Assembly (NCBI GenBank): GCA_028571685.1
Contig: CM053140.1
Location: 59,278,201 to 59,342,200 of the forward strand
DNA length: 64,000 nucleotides
Origin: Heterohyrax brucei
Lineage: Eukaryota; Chordata; Mammalia; Hyracoidea; Procaviidae
Direction of reading: 5' to 3'
Under the pieces are notes generated by a model, which was not told where the DNA came from, searched no databases, and saw nothing but the letters and a program-made list of their open reading frames with translations. Below are positions 11,770 through 21,841 of this stretch, piece after piece; the stretch's first letter is position 1; each line of letters begins with the position of its first letter. Made by a program: the position numbers and the translations under genes.

Positions 11770-12112
11770 GGTGCAGTACTAGTTCAGTGGTAGAATTCTC
11801 GCCTTCCTTGCAGAAGACCCAAGTTCGGCTTGTAGTCCGTGTACCTCCTTCATATGCGTTATTGTCCAGAGGCCTGCATTTTGTTGCCGTGCCGAACAGT
11901 TGGAGCTTCTAGATGAAGATGGACTAGCAAGAAAGGCCTGGTGATCTACTTTTGAAAGTCAGTCAGTGTTAACCCTACGGATCACAACAGTCTGATCTGC
12001 TACCAACTGTGGGGACAGCCCAGGGCTGGGCAGTGTTTTGTTCCATTGTGCGTGCGGTCCCCATGAGCTGGGTGCTGACTCGATTGATGGCAGCTGACAA
12101 CAAGAACGCCTG
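11770..12112 (+). repeat. tRNA-Gly-headed afrotherian SINE with RTE-type tail
   Basis: The head reads tagttcagtggtagaattct followed by cgccttcc, then agacccaagttcgg. This is close to tRNA-Gly with its A and B promoter boxes. A body follows (gaaaggcctggtgatctact) and the end is catgagctgggtgctgactc then gatggcagctgacaaca, the same type of tail as the AfroSINE and RTE copies. It is a SINE and not a tRNA gene: the acceptor stem does not close and the sequence continues into the body. Confidence 0.85.
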
Positions 12113-12799
12113 TCCTGGTGCCTGGCTGGCCCTTTAACGGGCCCCTCTCACTCTGCCGCTCTGCATGCCTCACCTCGAGGTGGGACTGGAAACAGAGACA
12201 ACATCTTGTCTCTTGAAGCAACAGGAGGGAGGAAGTAGGCTAGACCTGGAAAAGTTCCCAGTGGCAAGTGCTGAGGGACTCCGAGGCTCTTCACTTTTAG
12301 TAATTTTTACTGTGTTTTGACCATTTTCATGGGAATAGCACATAGGTACACAACAGTCTGTGAGGCGTGTGGATCACGATTGTCCCTGTGTTGTGGGGGA
12401 GGAGCAGAGGCTAAGGGAGGTGAGGAGCCCGGCTACTCACAGCATGCTGGGAGGCCCAGCACTGTAGGCCCTACCTGGGAGCTGGTTGGAAATGCAGTCC
12501 CAGGCCCCACATCAGACCTTCTACCTTTAACAGAATCTCCCGGGAGAATCATGTGAGCAATAAAGGCTGAGAAGCCCTGTCTTAGGGCTCAGAGTCACGT
12601 AGCTGCTGCTCCACAGAACCATCACTGGGACCCAGGTCCATTTGACTCTAAGATTTCTAAACTCCTGTAGTAAACCACCTCCCACCCCAGGAATTTTTGA
12701 CAGCCATACTTTAAAATAACCCTTAAAATAATAGTAATAATAATAATAGAGCCATTTAAAATAATAGTAATAGCAATTGATGTGTTAACTTTCCTTACT

Positions 12800-12950
12800 C
12801 CTTTTAACAGTTGTAGAAAGTGAATACTAATTCTCATTTTATAGGTGTGAAAATTGAGGCATAGGGAAGTGAAGATTTGCCTGATGGCACACAGCTAGCA
12901 AGAGGTAGAGCTGGAATTTGAACCCTGGCAGTCTGAGTTGCTGGGAGCTG
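12800..12950. repeat. MIR-like SINE
   Basis: ctcattttataggtgtgaaa, then gcatagggaagtgaag, gcacacagctagcaagag and gagctggaatttgaaccc match the MIR 3' half. Confidence 0.7.
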
Positions 12951-13842
12951 TGTTGAGGGCATGCATTTGAGGCAGGCAGCTGGGCTTGACTCTTTTCTCT
13001 TGCACCAGCCCTTCTTCTTCCCCATCCCATGTTGCCTGCGTTGGTGCCTGGGTATCTGGTGGTCTCCGTTCCCCCAGAGAGATGAGATCTTGTGGGCAGG
13101 ACTTCATGGGTGACTGTGGCCCTGGGAGGGAGTGGGGCTGTCTGGATCCTCCGGTCAGCCTGCGGGTTCTGGGATGGAGGACGAACTAGCTCTTGGCCTC
13201 TCTTTTGTGGGAGGTAGTGGATTTAAAGTGCTTAGCACAGTATGTGACCATACAGGTTCTCAAAAAAATGTTCTTAAGATTATTGATTTTAAAGATTTAA
13301 AAAATACTTTCTCTTAAGGGCCGGGAATAATTCCTATGCTTGTTTGCTCTTATCCTGATACCTTCATCCGGGCTCCCCAAGCTCTGCATATGGCGAGCAC
13401 TGGCCCTTCTGGTTGTTCTGAGGAGAGTGGAATAACTGATAACACTCATTCTTGGGTCTGGGCTTGACTAGGGTCTCTGGGGTTTGGAGGACAGGGCAGG
13501 GCCACTCTGGAGTTTGTCTCCAACAACAGCCTGGTTGTAAGCAGATTGTGGATAACTATCACCAGTTTATGGATGGGGAAATCCTCTAGGCCCATAAAGG
13601 AGTCATGTCCAACCTAGGGTCATACAGTAAGAGTGAGATTAAACCCAGGACATGTGTGTCCCAGCTGTACTTCCCTTCTTACCTTCTTAGGTGGGCACTG
13701 GAAAGACAGGGTCTCCCTGGTTAGGTGGTCCTGGGGATGAAGGTGGGGCAGGGGTTGTTGATTCTGGGAGAAGGAAACAAAAGAGGGCAGAGGACGTGAG
13801 GGGCTGCTCCCTGGGGTCTGATCATGCCCTCTTCTATTCCAG

Positions 13843-13879
13843 GGTTACCACAGGTCAAACCACTTTATAGCCACTCAAG
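13843..13879 (+). CDS. PTPRU: PTPRU coding exon D: 37-bp micro-exon of D1
   Basis: It encodes residues 116-127 (GYHRSNHFIATQ) plus one base of Gly-128. Acceptor ttctattccag, donor gtacct. The small exon supplies the conserved NxFIATQGP segment of D1. It is too short for open-frame detection and is supported by perfect phase with exons C and E and by family identity. Confidence 0.95.
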
Positions 13880-14529
13880 GTACCTGGCGTCTCTGTGTGC
13901 TCTCTTCCGCTCCTTGTGCCACCAGTGTGCAGGCATGTCCTTTGCTGGCCTCCCTGTCTTCCCTTTTGGTCTGCCTGACTCCCTGCCTGCCTTCCCACCT
14001 GTCTGCCTGTCTCCTGCATCCCACCTTAGGCCAGAGCACTTGGAATTCGGCTGTGTCATCCTCTGCTCCCTTGGTGTTTGTGTCTCCTCAATGTGATCAG
14101 TCAGTCCGTCTAGCTATTTTGTCTGTCTGTCTGTCTCCAAGGTGGTGCATGCAGGACTAGCCAGGCTAGTCCTCATGGGTGTGGGTTCTGCTTTGGTCTG
14201 GTGGTTACCTGGGCCCATCCACCTGTGTCTTGCCCTCTGACCTCTGTCTGTGCTTCCTGGAAATTTGTGTAATGGACTAACTGGCCCTCTAGCTCTGCCT
14301 CCTGGGTCCTAGTTACAATGATTGGGGTCTCACTGCCTGGTCCTGACATTGGCTACCCCTAGGGCCCTATAGGCATGATTTGGAACTTGGTAGGGCATAT
14401 GTAGGGTGTGCAGGAAGGCCTAATTAGGGTTCAGGAAGCCTCTAGCCTGGGGTGATGGTGCTGGACCGCAGGGGTGCGCTGGTCCTGGGCAGAGACCTTG
14501 CCTCAGGGACGAGTGCCCCCTGCCCCCAG
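13880..14529 (+). other. PTPRU intron, CTGCCTGT-rich
   Basis: Donor gtacct, acceptor tgcccccag. The interval 13965-14140 is rich in ctgcctg and gtctgtctgtctgtctcc, a pyrimidine-biased low-complexity stretch. No exon is seen. Confidence 0.75.
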
Positions 14530-14627
14530 GGCCGAAGCCTGAGATGGTGTACGACTTCTGGCGTATGGTGTGGCAGGAGCACTGTTCCAGCATTGTCATG
14601 ATCACGAAGCTGGTGGAGGTAGGCAGG
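14530..14627 (+). CDS. PTPRU: PTPRU coding exon E: D1 segment
   Basis: It encodes the remainder of Gly-128 and residues 129-160: [16 protein letters not shown], then [20 protein letters not shown] is a core signature of the classical phosphatase fold. The donor was placed at gtaagt after AGG (not one base earlier) because the next exon starts GTG AAG TGC in frame. Confidence 0.97.
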
Positions 14628-14716
14628 GTAAGTGGGGCCATGGCGTGGGCTGGGGGGCATGGTGGGCCCAGGGGTTGCTGAAGAGCCTGCTGAGGCTTGT
14701 GTGCCGGGGACTCCAG

Positions 14717-14833
14717 GTGAAGTGCTCACGGTACTGGCCGGAAGACTCAGACATGTATGGGGACATCAAGATTACGCTAGTGAAGACAGAGACTCTAGCT
14801 GAATATGTCGTGCGCACCTTTGCCCTGGAGCGG
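14717..14833 (+). CDS. PTPRU: PTPRU coding exon F: D1 KCSRYWP segment
   Basis: It encodes residues 161-199, [18 protein letters not shown] to RTFALER. KCxxYWP is the conserved beta-strand motif of D1. The intron before it is only 89 bases (14628-14716), with acceptor gactccag; the donor is gtgagt. The exon is a whole number of codons (117 bases). Confidence 0.97.
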
Positions 14834-15596
14834 GTGAGTCACTGCATCCCCTGCCTGTGAGGAGATGGGCTGAGCCCCTCTACCTCCCACCTTCCACCTC
14901 CCCGAACTCAGGTGTGAGAAATGAGATTGCTGGCAGCTGTGTGCTTGCTGGGAGTCCCATGGCAGGAAGGAAGGCAGATGGCAGATGGTCTTTGCTGGCG
15001 AGGGTGATGATGATAGCTGCCAGGTGCTGGCTTCTACTCTGTATGGGGGCTATGCTGAGCCTAGTGCACCTACTATCTTTCAGGCCTAGAAAGCTCTGCA
15101 GGGTGAAGTCCTGCCATTAGCCCCACTTTACAGATCAGGAAAGTGAGGCTCACAGTGGTTACGTCATTTGGGAGTGGCCACAAGTGAATGGCCAATGAGT
15201 TCTCCTGTCCATGGTCCCATTTAATCCACTCTGTAAATTCTTCAGAGGAAGAACACTTTTCTCCCTTTAAACCAAGACTTGGAGAATTGAAATAGTCTCC
15301 CCAGGCCATGTGACAACCTGGCGGCAGAATGGGTGTTTAACAGGCCAGATTTAGGCACCAGGCAGAACTGGCTGTCAGTCCTGGGTAATACTTGCCTCAT
15401 CTCGGGCAGGTAGTTTCTGTTCTTTGAATCTTAGGTTCCTTATCTGCACAGTGGGACACTAGTACCCCCTCTTGACTATATTTTTGGGATTGAGGTCATG
15501 CCTTTGAGATGCTCACATGGAGTCTGACACACAGTCAGTGTCTAATAATAGATGCTGACAGTGACTCTGACTGTTAATAACTATTTTCTCCCCCAG
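14834..15596 (+). other. PTPRU intron
   Basis: Donor gtgagt, acceptor ctcccccag. A weak MIR-like stretch is seen around 15040-15200 (cactttacagatcaggaaag). Nothing else is recognised. Confidence 0.7.
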
Positions 15597-15751
15597 AGAG
15601 GCTACTCTGCCCGACATGAGGTTCGTCAGTTCCACTTCACGGCGTGGCCAGAGCACGGTGTCCCCTACCATGCTACAGGGCTGCTGGCCTTCATCCGACG
15701 TGTGAAGGTCTCTACCCCACCGGATGCTGGGCCCATTGTCATCCACTGCAG
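15597..15751 (+). CDS. PTPRU: PTPRU coding exon G: D1 WPE loop and catalytic cysteine
   Basis: It encodes residues 200-250 plus two bases of Ser-251. It holds the general-acid loop region [12 protein letters not shown], where active phosphatases have WPD, and ends with VIHC, the nucleophilic cysteine being residue 250 (TGC 15747-15749). Acceptor ttctcccccag, donor gtgggg. The WPE form agrees with a D1 that has little or no catalytic activity. Confidence 0.97.
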
Positions 15752-16554
15752 GTGGGGGCTCTGGGGAGCCCTAGGAGAAGGGAGGAAGTTGGGCCAGGAG
15801 TGGGGCAGGTTTGGAGGGGACTAGCCCTGGGAGAATCCTGCTTGAACACAGAGGACAGGAGGGAGTGTCTTCCAAAAAGGCCCTTTGCTCTTTGCACATT
15901 GGCTCTGAGGTTGTCACTTTCTTGTGCACTGCCATGCCTGTGGAGCCCCTTGGCCCAGATGCAGAGGATGCATTGGAGATAAGGCAGGATTGGGGGGAGC
16001 TGGGGTTGGCAAGGCACCAGGCAGGACTGCATCCAGTTTGCTTTCATTCAACAAGTACTCCTTGCATTCCTGCTCCCTACTAGGTTTGGGCCGGGTGCTG
16101 TGAAGGACTTTGTTTTTTCCGTGCCACACCCAGTGAGCTTTCCCCAGCTCTTGGCCTTGGTACCCTCTGCAGACTTTGGCCTTCTTTACTCCCTCTTCCT
16201 TTCCCAACTCCCGTCTTGATTGGCTGTGTGTCCCCAGATGCCCTCTCCCTCTGCCCTGCATCCACTCTGGCTCACATCTTCCTCTTGTCCTTTAATGGGG
16301 GCCCAGCTCTGTCCAGGCCCTACCCCTGTTTTCCCCCTAGAGAAATTAATCTCTAACCCTTGTGGCTTCAGTGAATTCTGAGGGCTCTACAAGTCCTTGA
16401 TTTGGGTATTTTGCCCTGGTCCCTCTCCTTGGAGTCTTACCAGTATTGTCAATGCCACATCACAGACTCATTCTTTTCCCTTCCCTGCCACCCTCAAGGC
16501 AAGTCCTCTTTGATTTCTTTAAGCCTCTTTAAGATGCTGTCTCTTCAAAATAAA

Positions 16555-17170
16555 GCTCCACTGATGTACATAAAGTGCACAAATCATAAGTGTATGTACA
16601 GCTCAGTGAACTGTCACAAATTAAACGTACCTCTGAAATAAGCAGCATTCAGATCAAGAAACAATAGTAACCGCATCCAGAAATCCTTGAGCCCCCTCTG
16701 AGTCTCTATTGCCTTACCCCAGAACAGTCACTGTCCTGACTTATAAAACCTAAATTGGTTTTGACTGTTTTTGAACTTTGCATAAATGGAATCACACTAT
16801 GTATTGTTTGGCTCTGACTTCTTTCCCTCAGCCCTCTGTTTGTAAGAGTCTTCTATAGTGTATCCTATTTCAGTGGGTGAATAAACCACAATGCATTTAT
16901 CCATTCTGCTGCCTATAGCTGCTGAGGTATGTTTCCAGTTTTGATCTATTATGGATAGGGCTCCCAAGAACACGGCATTATATGTGTTTTGGCCAACACA
17001 TGGGATGTGTTTCTGTTGTATTTGTGTGTAGGTGTGGAATCAATGTGTATACAAATGTAGCCTGAGTACATACAACCATACAGTTTTCCACAGTGATTGT
17101 GCTAACAGAAACCTCCACCAGCAGTGTGTAGATCCAGCTGCTCTGTGTCCTTACCAGCGTGTGAAATCTT
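16555..17170 (-). repeat. L1 3' fragment, antisense (old)
   Basis: The words cataaatggaatcacactat, then ctgacttctttccctcag and gcatttatccattctgctgc are the complement of the L1 ORF2 end and 3' UTR typical of old mammalian L1. Confidence 0.7.
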
Positions 17171-17489
17171 AGAATGCTGGCATCATCTTTGTTCCCTGCT
17201 TCCCTCCAGTGCTGCTCAACCCAGTGCTGAGCCCGCGGGTCACAGAGCTGCACTGAACACCGCTGCGGCCTACAGTGAGCTCCCGTCAGGCTAGGGACGC
17301 AGCAACGTAAACAAGGACCACCTGGCGGGAAGAGTGTTTTAATAAAAGCCTGCTCACACTGCCCTGGGAACTCAAAGAGAAGGATCTCCATCTGGGAGGG
17401 CTGGGGAGGCACCACCGAGGAGGTGATACCTGTGTAGGACTTAGAAGGTGGAGTAGGAGATGTGAGGATATGTGGAGGAAAGAACCTTT

Positions 17490-18065
17490 TTTATTTTGGC
17501 GAAGACGTATGTTACTAAACCTTTGTCACTTCAGCATTCTTTGCACGTACAATTCAATTGTGTTCAGTAGTTGTGCAGTCATCACCATGATCAGTGTTCA
17601 CAGTTGCCCATCACTCTTAACAGAAGCTCAGTGCCGCTGAGTAGCGAGTTCCCCTTCCCCTCTGCCTCCTTCCTGCCCCTGGTAACCGCTAGTAAACCTA
17701 AGTCTTTACACTCTTGTTTATTCTAGTTATGTAAAGAGCTATGGCTGCTCACCAAAAACCTGGTAGTTCAGATCCACCTGATGCTCCTTGGAAACTCTAT
17801 AGGATAGCTCTACCCCATCCTTTAGGGTTGCTGTGAGTTGGAGCTGACTCGATGGCAGTGGGTTTTGGATTCTAGCTATATAAGTGGAATCACACAATAT
17901 TCACCCTTTTGGTAGGACTTATGTCCCTCAGCATGATGTTTCCAAGGCTCATCCATGTTGTAGCATGTATCAGGACTTCATTTCTCTTTATGGTTGAGTA
18001 ACATTCCATTGTATGCATGTCTGTGCAACATTTTATTTATTCATTCATATGTTAACGGACATTTG
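17490..18065 (-). repeat. L1 3' fragment, antisense, split by an AfroSINE
   Basis: catcaccatgatcagtgttc, then ctggtaaccgctagtaaacc, and after the SINE ataagtggaatcacacaata, ccttttggtagg, gagtaacattccattgtatg and catatgttaacggacatttg follow the order of an old L1 3' end read on the complement. Confidence 0.75.
17735..17868 (+). repeat. AfroSINE, 5'-truncated, inside an L1
   Basis: It runs from ctatggctgctcaccaaaaa through tgctccttggaaactctata to gagctgactcgatggcagtg. The host L1 resumes directly after it, so the SINE is the younger insertion. Confidence 0.85.
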
Positions 18066-18399
18066 GAAGTGACTGTTAGAAAGAACATCCTTGGATTAAG
18101 CTCAGAGCATCACTTTTGCCCAACCCCCTGATCTAAGTTTCTAAACTGAGATGGATTCCCCTTTGCCTTCTTCCTGCTCCGTTCTTTTCTCTCCTCTACC
18201 AAGGCCTGTCCTGAGCTTTGTCATCTGTCATGTTTCACCAGAGTTCTTCCTTCAGCCTTCTGTCTGGCTCTGTCTTGATAGGGGAAAATCAGAATCTGTC
18301 TGTGTTCCCTAATTCCCATATGGTGCAGTTATGGCTAGGTGCCTGGTCCTCTCTCCTGCTCCGTGGATCTGACTTGGCTTGGGGCCACTCTTTCTCCAG

Positions 18400-18535
18400 T
18401 GCTGGCACCGGTCGCACAGGTTGCTACATTGTCCTGGATGTGATGCTGGACATGGCGGAGTGTGAGGGCGTTGTGGACATTTACAACTGCGTGAAGACTC
18501 TCTGCTCCCGGCGTGTCAACATGATTCAGACTGAG
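18400..18535 (+). CDS. PTPRU: PTPRU coding exon H: D1 P-loop and following helix
   Basis: It completes Ser-251 and encodes residues 252-296. Joined to exon G it gives [10 protein letters not shown], the Cys-x5-Arg phosphate-binding loop, with all consensus residues kept. It ends RRVNMIQTE, just before the Q-loop. Acceptor tttctccag, donor gtgtgg. The catalytic loop split between two exons is the usual arrangement in this family. Confidence 0.97.
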
Positions 18536-18897
18536 GTGTGGGGACCCAGCCCTGTCCCTACATCCCCCTCAAGCAATTGGTTCCTTGTGGAGGAGTTTAG
18601 AGCTGGTAGAGTGTGTCAGAAGAGTGTCCTCAGGTTCCTCCCTTTCCCAAAGTGTCTCCTGTTCTTTCCTGTCTGAGAACTTGGCCTGTCAATCTCTTAG
18701 AGTCTTCCCAAACTCAGCTACACAGTGTTCTGTTAGTTAAAGTCCAATAGCAGTGGGCCAAGGTCATGGGTTGTGTAGCAGGGCTTTGAACTGGTATGCT
18801 CTGGTTCATACCCCTGCTGAGAATTTGCACTTCTAACAAGTTTCCAGGTGATGCTAACACTGCTGGTTTGGGGCCAATTCTGAGAACCACTGGTAAA

Positions 18898-19063
18898 GCT
18901 AAACCGAAACTTTGTGCTGTCTAGTCAGTTCTGGCTCGTAGCAACCCTATAGTACACAGTAGAACTGCCCCTTAGGGCTTCCAGGGAGTGGCCAGTGGAT
19001 GCCAGCTCCTGACCTTTTGGTTAACAGCTGAGCTCTTAACCACTGTGTGGCCAGGGCTCCCTT
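18898..19063 (-). repeat. AfroSINE, antisense
   Basis: gctgtctagtcagttctggc, then agtagaactgccccttaggg, gaccttttggttaacagctg and ctcttaaccactgtgtggcc read as the complement of an AfroSINE. Confidence 0.88.
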
Positions 19064-19387
19064 AGCACAGCATGGTTCTTAAAATCTTTTAAGCATAAGA
19101 ATCACCTGAGATCTTGTTAAACTGTAAATTCTGATTCAGTACACCTAGGGTAGAAATGCAAATTCTCAGAAGGGGTTCAAAACTGGAGCAAGCCGGTTAG
19201 ATACACTGCTTCTGTAGCTGTGACATACCCAGGCATGTACCTTCACTAGATGTGCGACTTTGGGCTGTCCTGTCACCTTCTAGAGCTTCTCACAGGTTGT
19301 TATAGGGGTGAAATATTAGATGTGGAAATATGAAGCATGTAGCACAGTGCCCAGGCCATAGAAAATAAATTGTAACTATTAGTATTG

Positions 19388-19550
19388 GAAAAACCATAGG
19401 GACATAGTGGTTAAATGCTATGGCTGCTAACCAGAAGATCAGCAGTTTGAATCCACCAGGTACTCCTTGGAAACTAGGAGTCAGTTTGCCTCTGTTCTAT
19501 AGGGTCACTATAAGTCAGAATCAACTCGGTGCAACTTTAAAAAAAAATTA
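19388..19550 (+). repeat. AfroSINE, sense
   Basis: gggacatagtggttaaatgc, gctgctaaccagaagatcag, gaatccaccaggtactcctt and ataagtcagaatcaactcgg are in family order, followed by an A-run. Confidence 0.9.
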
Positions 19551-19556
19551 TTACTA

Positions 19557-19722
19557 GCACAGGTTGCCCTTGCCACTAACCAGGGAGTTAGCGATTTGAG
19601 TCCACCCCTTGGGGATCTACTTCTGTAAGATTACAACCACAAGACCGTGTGGAGTGAAGTCTGACTCTAACACACATAGGATTGTTATAAGTTGGAATCG
19701 GCTCAACATCAATGTGTATTAT
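19557..19722 (+). repeat. Divergent AfroSINE-subfamily SINE, sense
   Basis: It lies right behind the preceding SINE. It has a decayed head (gttgcccttgccactaacca), an internal taagattacaaccacaagac and the tail gttataagttggaatcggct. The internal segment marks a different subfamily, also seen at 55134. Confidence 0.75.
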
Positions 19723-19939
19723 TACGATTGCCATTATTCCCTCAGATGCTTGGGTCAAATATATCTATGAGTGGTTGTTTCACATAGGGTTAATGCAACC
19801 TGTAGTAACATATGGTTGAACTCCACCTCAAAGCGCCCCTGCCTCAACCTTCAATTTGCTCCACTCTCCGTCCCCCACCCCCCAAATTTCCAGCTTCTAG
19901 GCCCCTCTTGATTCCTAATATTCTTGCCACCTGTTCTAG

Positions 19940-20089
19940 GAGCAGTACATCTTCATACATGATGCAATCCTGGAAGCCTGCCTGTGTGGGGAAACCACCA
20001 TCCCTGTCAGTGAGTTCAAGGCTACCTACAAGGAGATGATCCGCATTGACCCTCAGAGTAATTCCTCCCAGCTGCGGGAAGAGTTCCAG
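19940..20089 (+). CDS. PTPRU: PTPRU coding exon I: end of D1 and D1-D2 linker
   Basis: It encodes residues 297-346, [18 protein letters not shown] to SQLREEFQ. The Gln of the Q-loop is in QTEEQY across the H/I junction. The second half ([14 protein letters not shown]) links the two phosphatase domains. Acceptor ctgttctag, donor gtgtga, 50 whole codons. Confidence 0.97.
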
Positions 20090-21667
20090 GTGTGAGATGT
20101 GTGTGCATGCAAACATGTGGATTTATGTGTGGGTGTGTGTGTGCAAATTTATGGGTAGATATGAGTATGTTGGGAGATCCTCGTGCTGTAAAAGACATTT
20201 AGGGCCAAGCAGGAGAGACCAGGTTGAGACCACAGTGGATGGAGTTGGGCTGTTAGCTTTGAGTGGGTCACTGTATCTCTCCGAACCTCAGTTGTTTCAT
20301 CCTCAAAAAAAAAAAAAAAGTTAATATCACCCTTCTGAGGTTTGTATTTATCAGGGTGCTTTTGGCTACAAGTGACAAAAGTCTAGCTCAGCTGGCTTAG
20401 GTCACTGAAGAGCCTTAGAGTGGTACAGCTTCAGTTCTGGCTGGATCCAGGGCCTCATAATGATGCCCATACTTAATCTCTGTCCACTCTTTGTCCTGCT
20501 TTCCTCTGTGTTTGCTTTTGTTCTGAGGCCTGTGCTCTGGCTCCCAGCAATATCAGGCTCACTCATCTCTATTGTCAGGAGACTCAATGGAGAAAAGCAC
20601 TTCCAGCTCCCAATAACCTTAATAAAAGTCCTGGACCAGATTCTCGTCTACCTATCCTTGACCCAGTCACTGAGGCTGGAGAGAGGGGGCACACTGATTG
20701 GCCCAGGCCTTGGTCCACATGCCCAAGTCCTGGTTGTGGAGGTGGGGTCAGCCTCAAGTCCCTCGGACTGATGGGAGAAGCCTGGTTTTCTAGAGAAAAA
20801 TCTGAGAGCCATCACTGGGTGGGCTGAGATCACATGTGTCCTTTCTGTGAGGGTTTCTGTGAGGGCTCAGCAGGAGGGCACGTGCTGCATGCCTGGTACC
20901 CTGGAGCTAGCCCAGAGGGCCCCACAGAAATGCTGGCTGTTTCCTGGAGGAGGTTGTTGGACTTAGAGATTGAAGTTCCCTGGTAGGGATCCCCAATAAC
21001 AAGAGAAAGAAACTGTTCCTCCTATCGAGACCCCATAAATCTGGGATAGCATGAAGCACAAAGGCAGAGGGAGGGAGGAGATGACCTTAGAATCCCTGGC
21101 TTGATATGATGAGAAGTGTTCAGGACTTGTATTCTGTTGAGACAGGGCCATGATCGAGGAAGGCAGCCATCTGCCAGGTACCTGAGATACACTGTGTGGA
21201 AGACATGGGGTTTCAGGTCCTGTCTACAGGAAAGGGCTGATCAGCTACACTCACAGCTGTCACTGTACCTTCCGCCTAGTGAGCTCGTGTGTGCCAGGCT
21301 CAGTGCTTGCCATCATCTCACTATATGCTCACAATAGTCCCATGGCGTAGGCCTGTTATTACCCTGTTTTATAGTTTAGGGTAACTGAGGCAGAGAGATA
21401 CAGTAACTGAGTCTGGAGGCTGAGCTTAGTCTAGGTCTGCTGGCCTCAAACAGGAGAAGGTGGTGGGTTCTGCCCAGTGGCAAAGTGGGCATCAGACCAG
21501 GTAATCTCTCTAGAACAGCAGAAGGCCCGGGAGATGGGAATCCTAGATCCCTGTTCTCTTTCCCTTCTTTCTGGACCTCAGTCTCTCCATCTCCATCTCT
21601 TTCCAAGGGCTGTGAGGAGTCCCAGCAAACACTGGATATGACCCTCCTGTCCCTTCCCACCTTGTAG
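20090..21667 (+). other. PTPRU intron
   Basis: Donor gtgtga, acceptor accttgtag. It holds a short A-run (20304-20319), an old repeat of unknown class at about 20340-20850 (related to 56875-57420), and a MIR-like copy at about 21250-21440. The remaining stretches show nothing. Confidence 0.7.
20340..20850. repeat. Unclassified old repeat, copy 1
   Basis: Words such as tttggctacaagtgacaaaa, gctcagctggcttag and cactgattggcccaggcctt are laid out like the block at 56875-57420, which suggests two copies of one mammalian interspersed repeat. The family was not named from memory. Confidence 0.5.
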
Positions 21668-21841
21668 ACACTGAACTCTGTGACGCCGCCACTGGACATG
21701 GAGGAGTGCAGCATCGCCCTGCTGCCCCGGAACCGTGACAAGAACCGCAGCATGGACGTCCTGCCGCCTGACCGCTGCCTGCCCTTCCTCATCTCCACCG
21801 ATGGGGACCCCAACAACTACATCAATGCAGCCCTGACTGAT
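21668..21841 (+). CDS. PTPRU: PTPRU coding exon J: start of D2
   Basis: It encodes residues 347-404, from [18 protein letters not shown] through [18 protein letters not shown] to [11 protein letters not shown]2 has KNRS where active domains have KNRY, and YINA is kept. Acceptor accttgtag, donor gtgaga, 58 whole codons. The D2 of receptor phosphatases is normally regulatory and binds partners instead of acting as the main catalyst. Confidence 0.97.

Larger units (their letters stand above)
8120..13842 (+). other. PTPRU large intron (5.7 kb)
   Basis: Donor gtgagt, acceptor ctattccag. It holds MIR-like copies at about 8620-8890, 10880-11060 and 12800-12950, a mammalian-wide repeat around 9020-9190, a tRNA-Gly-headed SINE at 11770-12112, and a short taa run at 12727-12750. 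The rest (8130-8600, 9200-10870, 13000-13840) shows no exon and no recognisable repeat. Long open frames around 9390-10123 have no phosphatase similarity and are taken as chance. Confidence 0.75.
15752..18399 (+). other. PTPRU intron with antisense L1 fragments
   Basis: Donor gtgggg, acceptor tttctccag. Two antisense L1 3' fragments (about 16555-17170 and 17490-18065) are present, the second interrupted by an AfroSINE. The intervals 15760-16550 and 17175-17480 show nothing recognisable. Confidence 0.75.
18536..19939 (+). other. PTPRU intron with three SINE copies
   Basis: Donor gtgtgg, acceptor ctgttctag. It contains an antisense AfroSINE (18898-19063) and two sense SINEs back to back (19388-19550 and 19557-19722). 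18540-18890 and 19070-19380 show nothing certain. Confidence 0.75.

Noticed and set aside
11774..11845. tRNA-Gly gene
   Set aside because: The head resembles tRNA-Gly, but the acceptor stem does not close and the sequence runs on into a SINE body and tail.
16548..16556. AATAAA in an intron as a PTPRU poly(A) signal
   Set aside because: It lies in intron next to an antisense L1 fragment, and coding exons continue 12 kb further.
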